Of a stretch of DNA of 5,716 bases, positions 5,675-5,716 are shown piece after piece (position 1 is the first letter of the stretch; every line of letters begins with the position of its first letter). The translations under genes were made by a program, and so were the position numbers. The stretch lies in assembly GCA_964614415.1 (NCBI GenBank), contig CAZTLE010000236.1, positions 1 to 5,716 on the forward strand, given 5' to 3'. The notes beneath the pieces are model-generated. The model did not search any database. It saw nothing but the letters and a program-made list of their open reading frames with translations, and was not told where the DNA came from. Origin of the DNA: CAZTLE01 sp964614415 (GTDB lineage: Bacteria > Bacteroidota > Bacteroidia > Flavobacteriales > Flavobacteriaceae).

Positions 5675-5716
5675 TGCGGCAGGCTAAAACTGTAAGCTGT
5701 GAAAATGATTATATTG

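Noticed and set aside
5705..5716. ATG near the right edge as the start of another gene
   Set aside because: Only four codons are visible, with no usable upstream signal, so it cannot be supported.

Overview
The window looks chromosomal and comes from a member of the Bacteroidota, most likely a flavobacterium. Three things point there: the gene starts have A-rich leaders without a clear Shine-Dalgarno sequence, there is a TAnnTTTG-type -7 element upstream of the first gene, and the sigma factor has the flavobacterial-style N-terminus MKLVSDNDLM. All six genes are on the + strand. I see no mobile element, RNA gene or CRISPR array.

Layout. Bases 1-229 are an AT-rich intergenic region with a likely housekeeping promoter and operator-like repeats. 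A zinc-independent NADPH:quinone-type oxidoreductase follows (230-1174). It is closed by a small 7-8 bp repeat cluster and a clear rho-independent terminator (1221-1248), so it is a separate transcription unit. A G-free leader then opens a tight five-gene operon (1373-5620): an ECF sigma factor starting at TTG, a membrane-anchored and cysteine-free putative anti-sigma factor with a HEAT-like periplasmic domain, two tandem paralogous DUF4097-type exported beta-repeat proteins, and an exported protein with about eight 28-29-residue helical repeats. Gaps within the operon are 2, 11, 4 and 28 bases, and a strong terminator closes it at 5645-5671. Bases 5672-5716 hold nothing I can support.

How the genes may work together (inference). 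The sigma factor would be held at the inner membrane by the N-terminal domain of the anti-sigma factor, whose HEAT-like domain would face the periplasm. The last three products carry signal peptides, so they could act as envelope effectors, or as sensors feeding back on the HEAT domain. DUF4097 proteins occur beside envelope-stress regulators in other bacteria (for example LiaG in the Bacillus lia operon), which fits an envelope-stress or surface-remodelling module. The trigger, the regulon and the biochemical role of the last three proteins cannot be read from the sequence.
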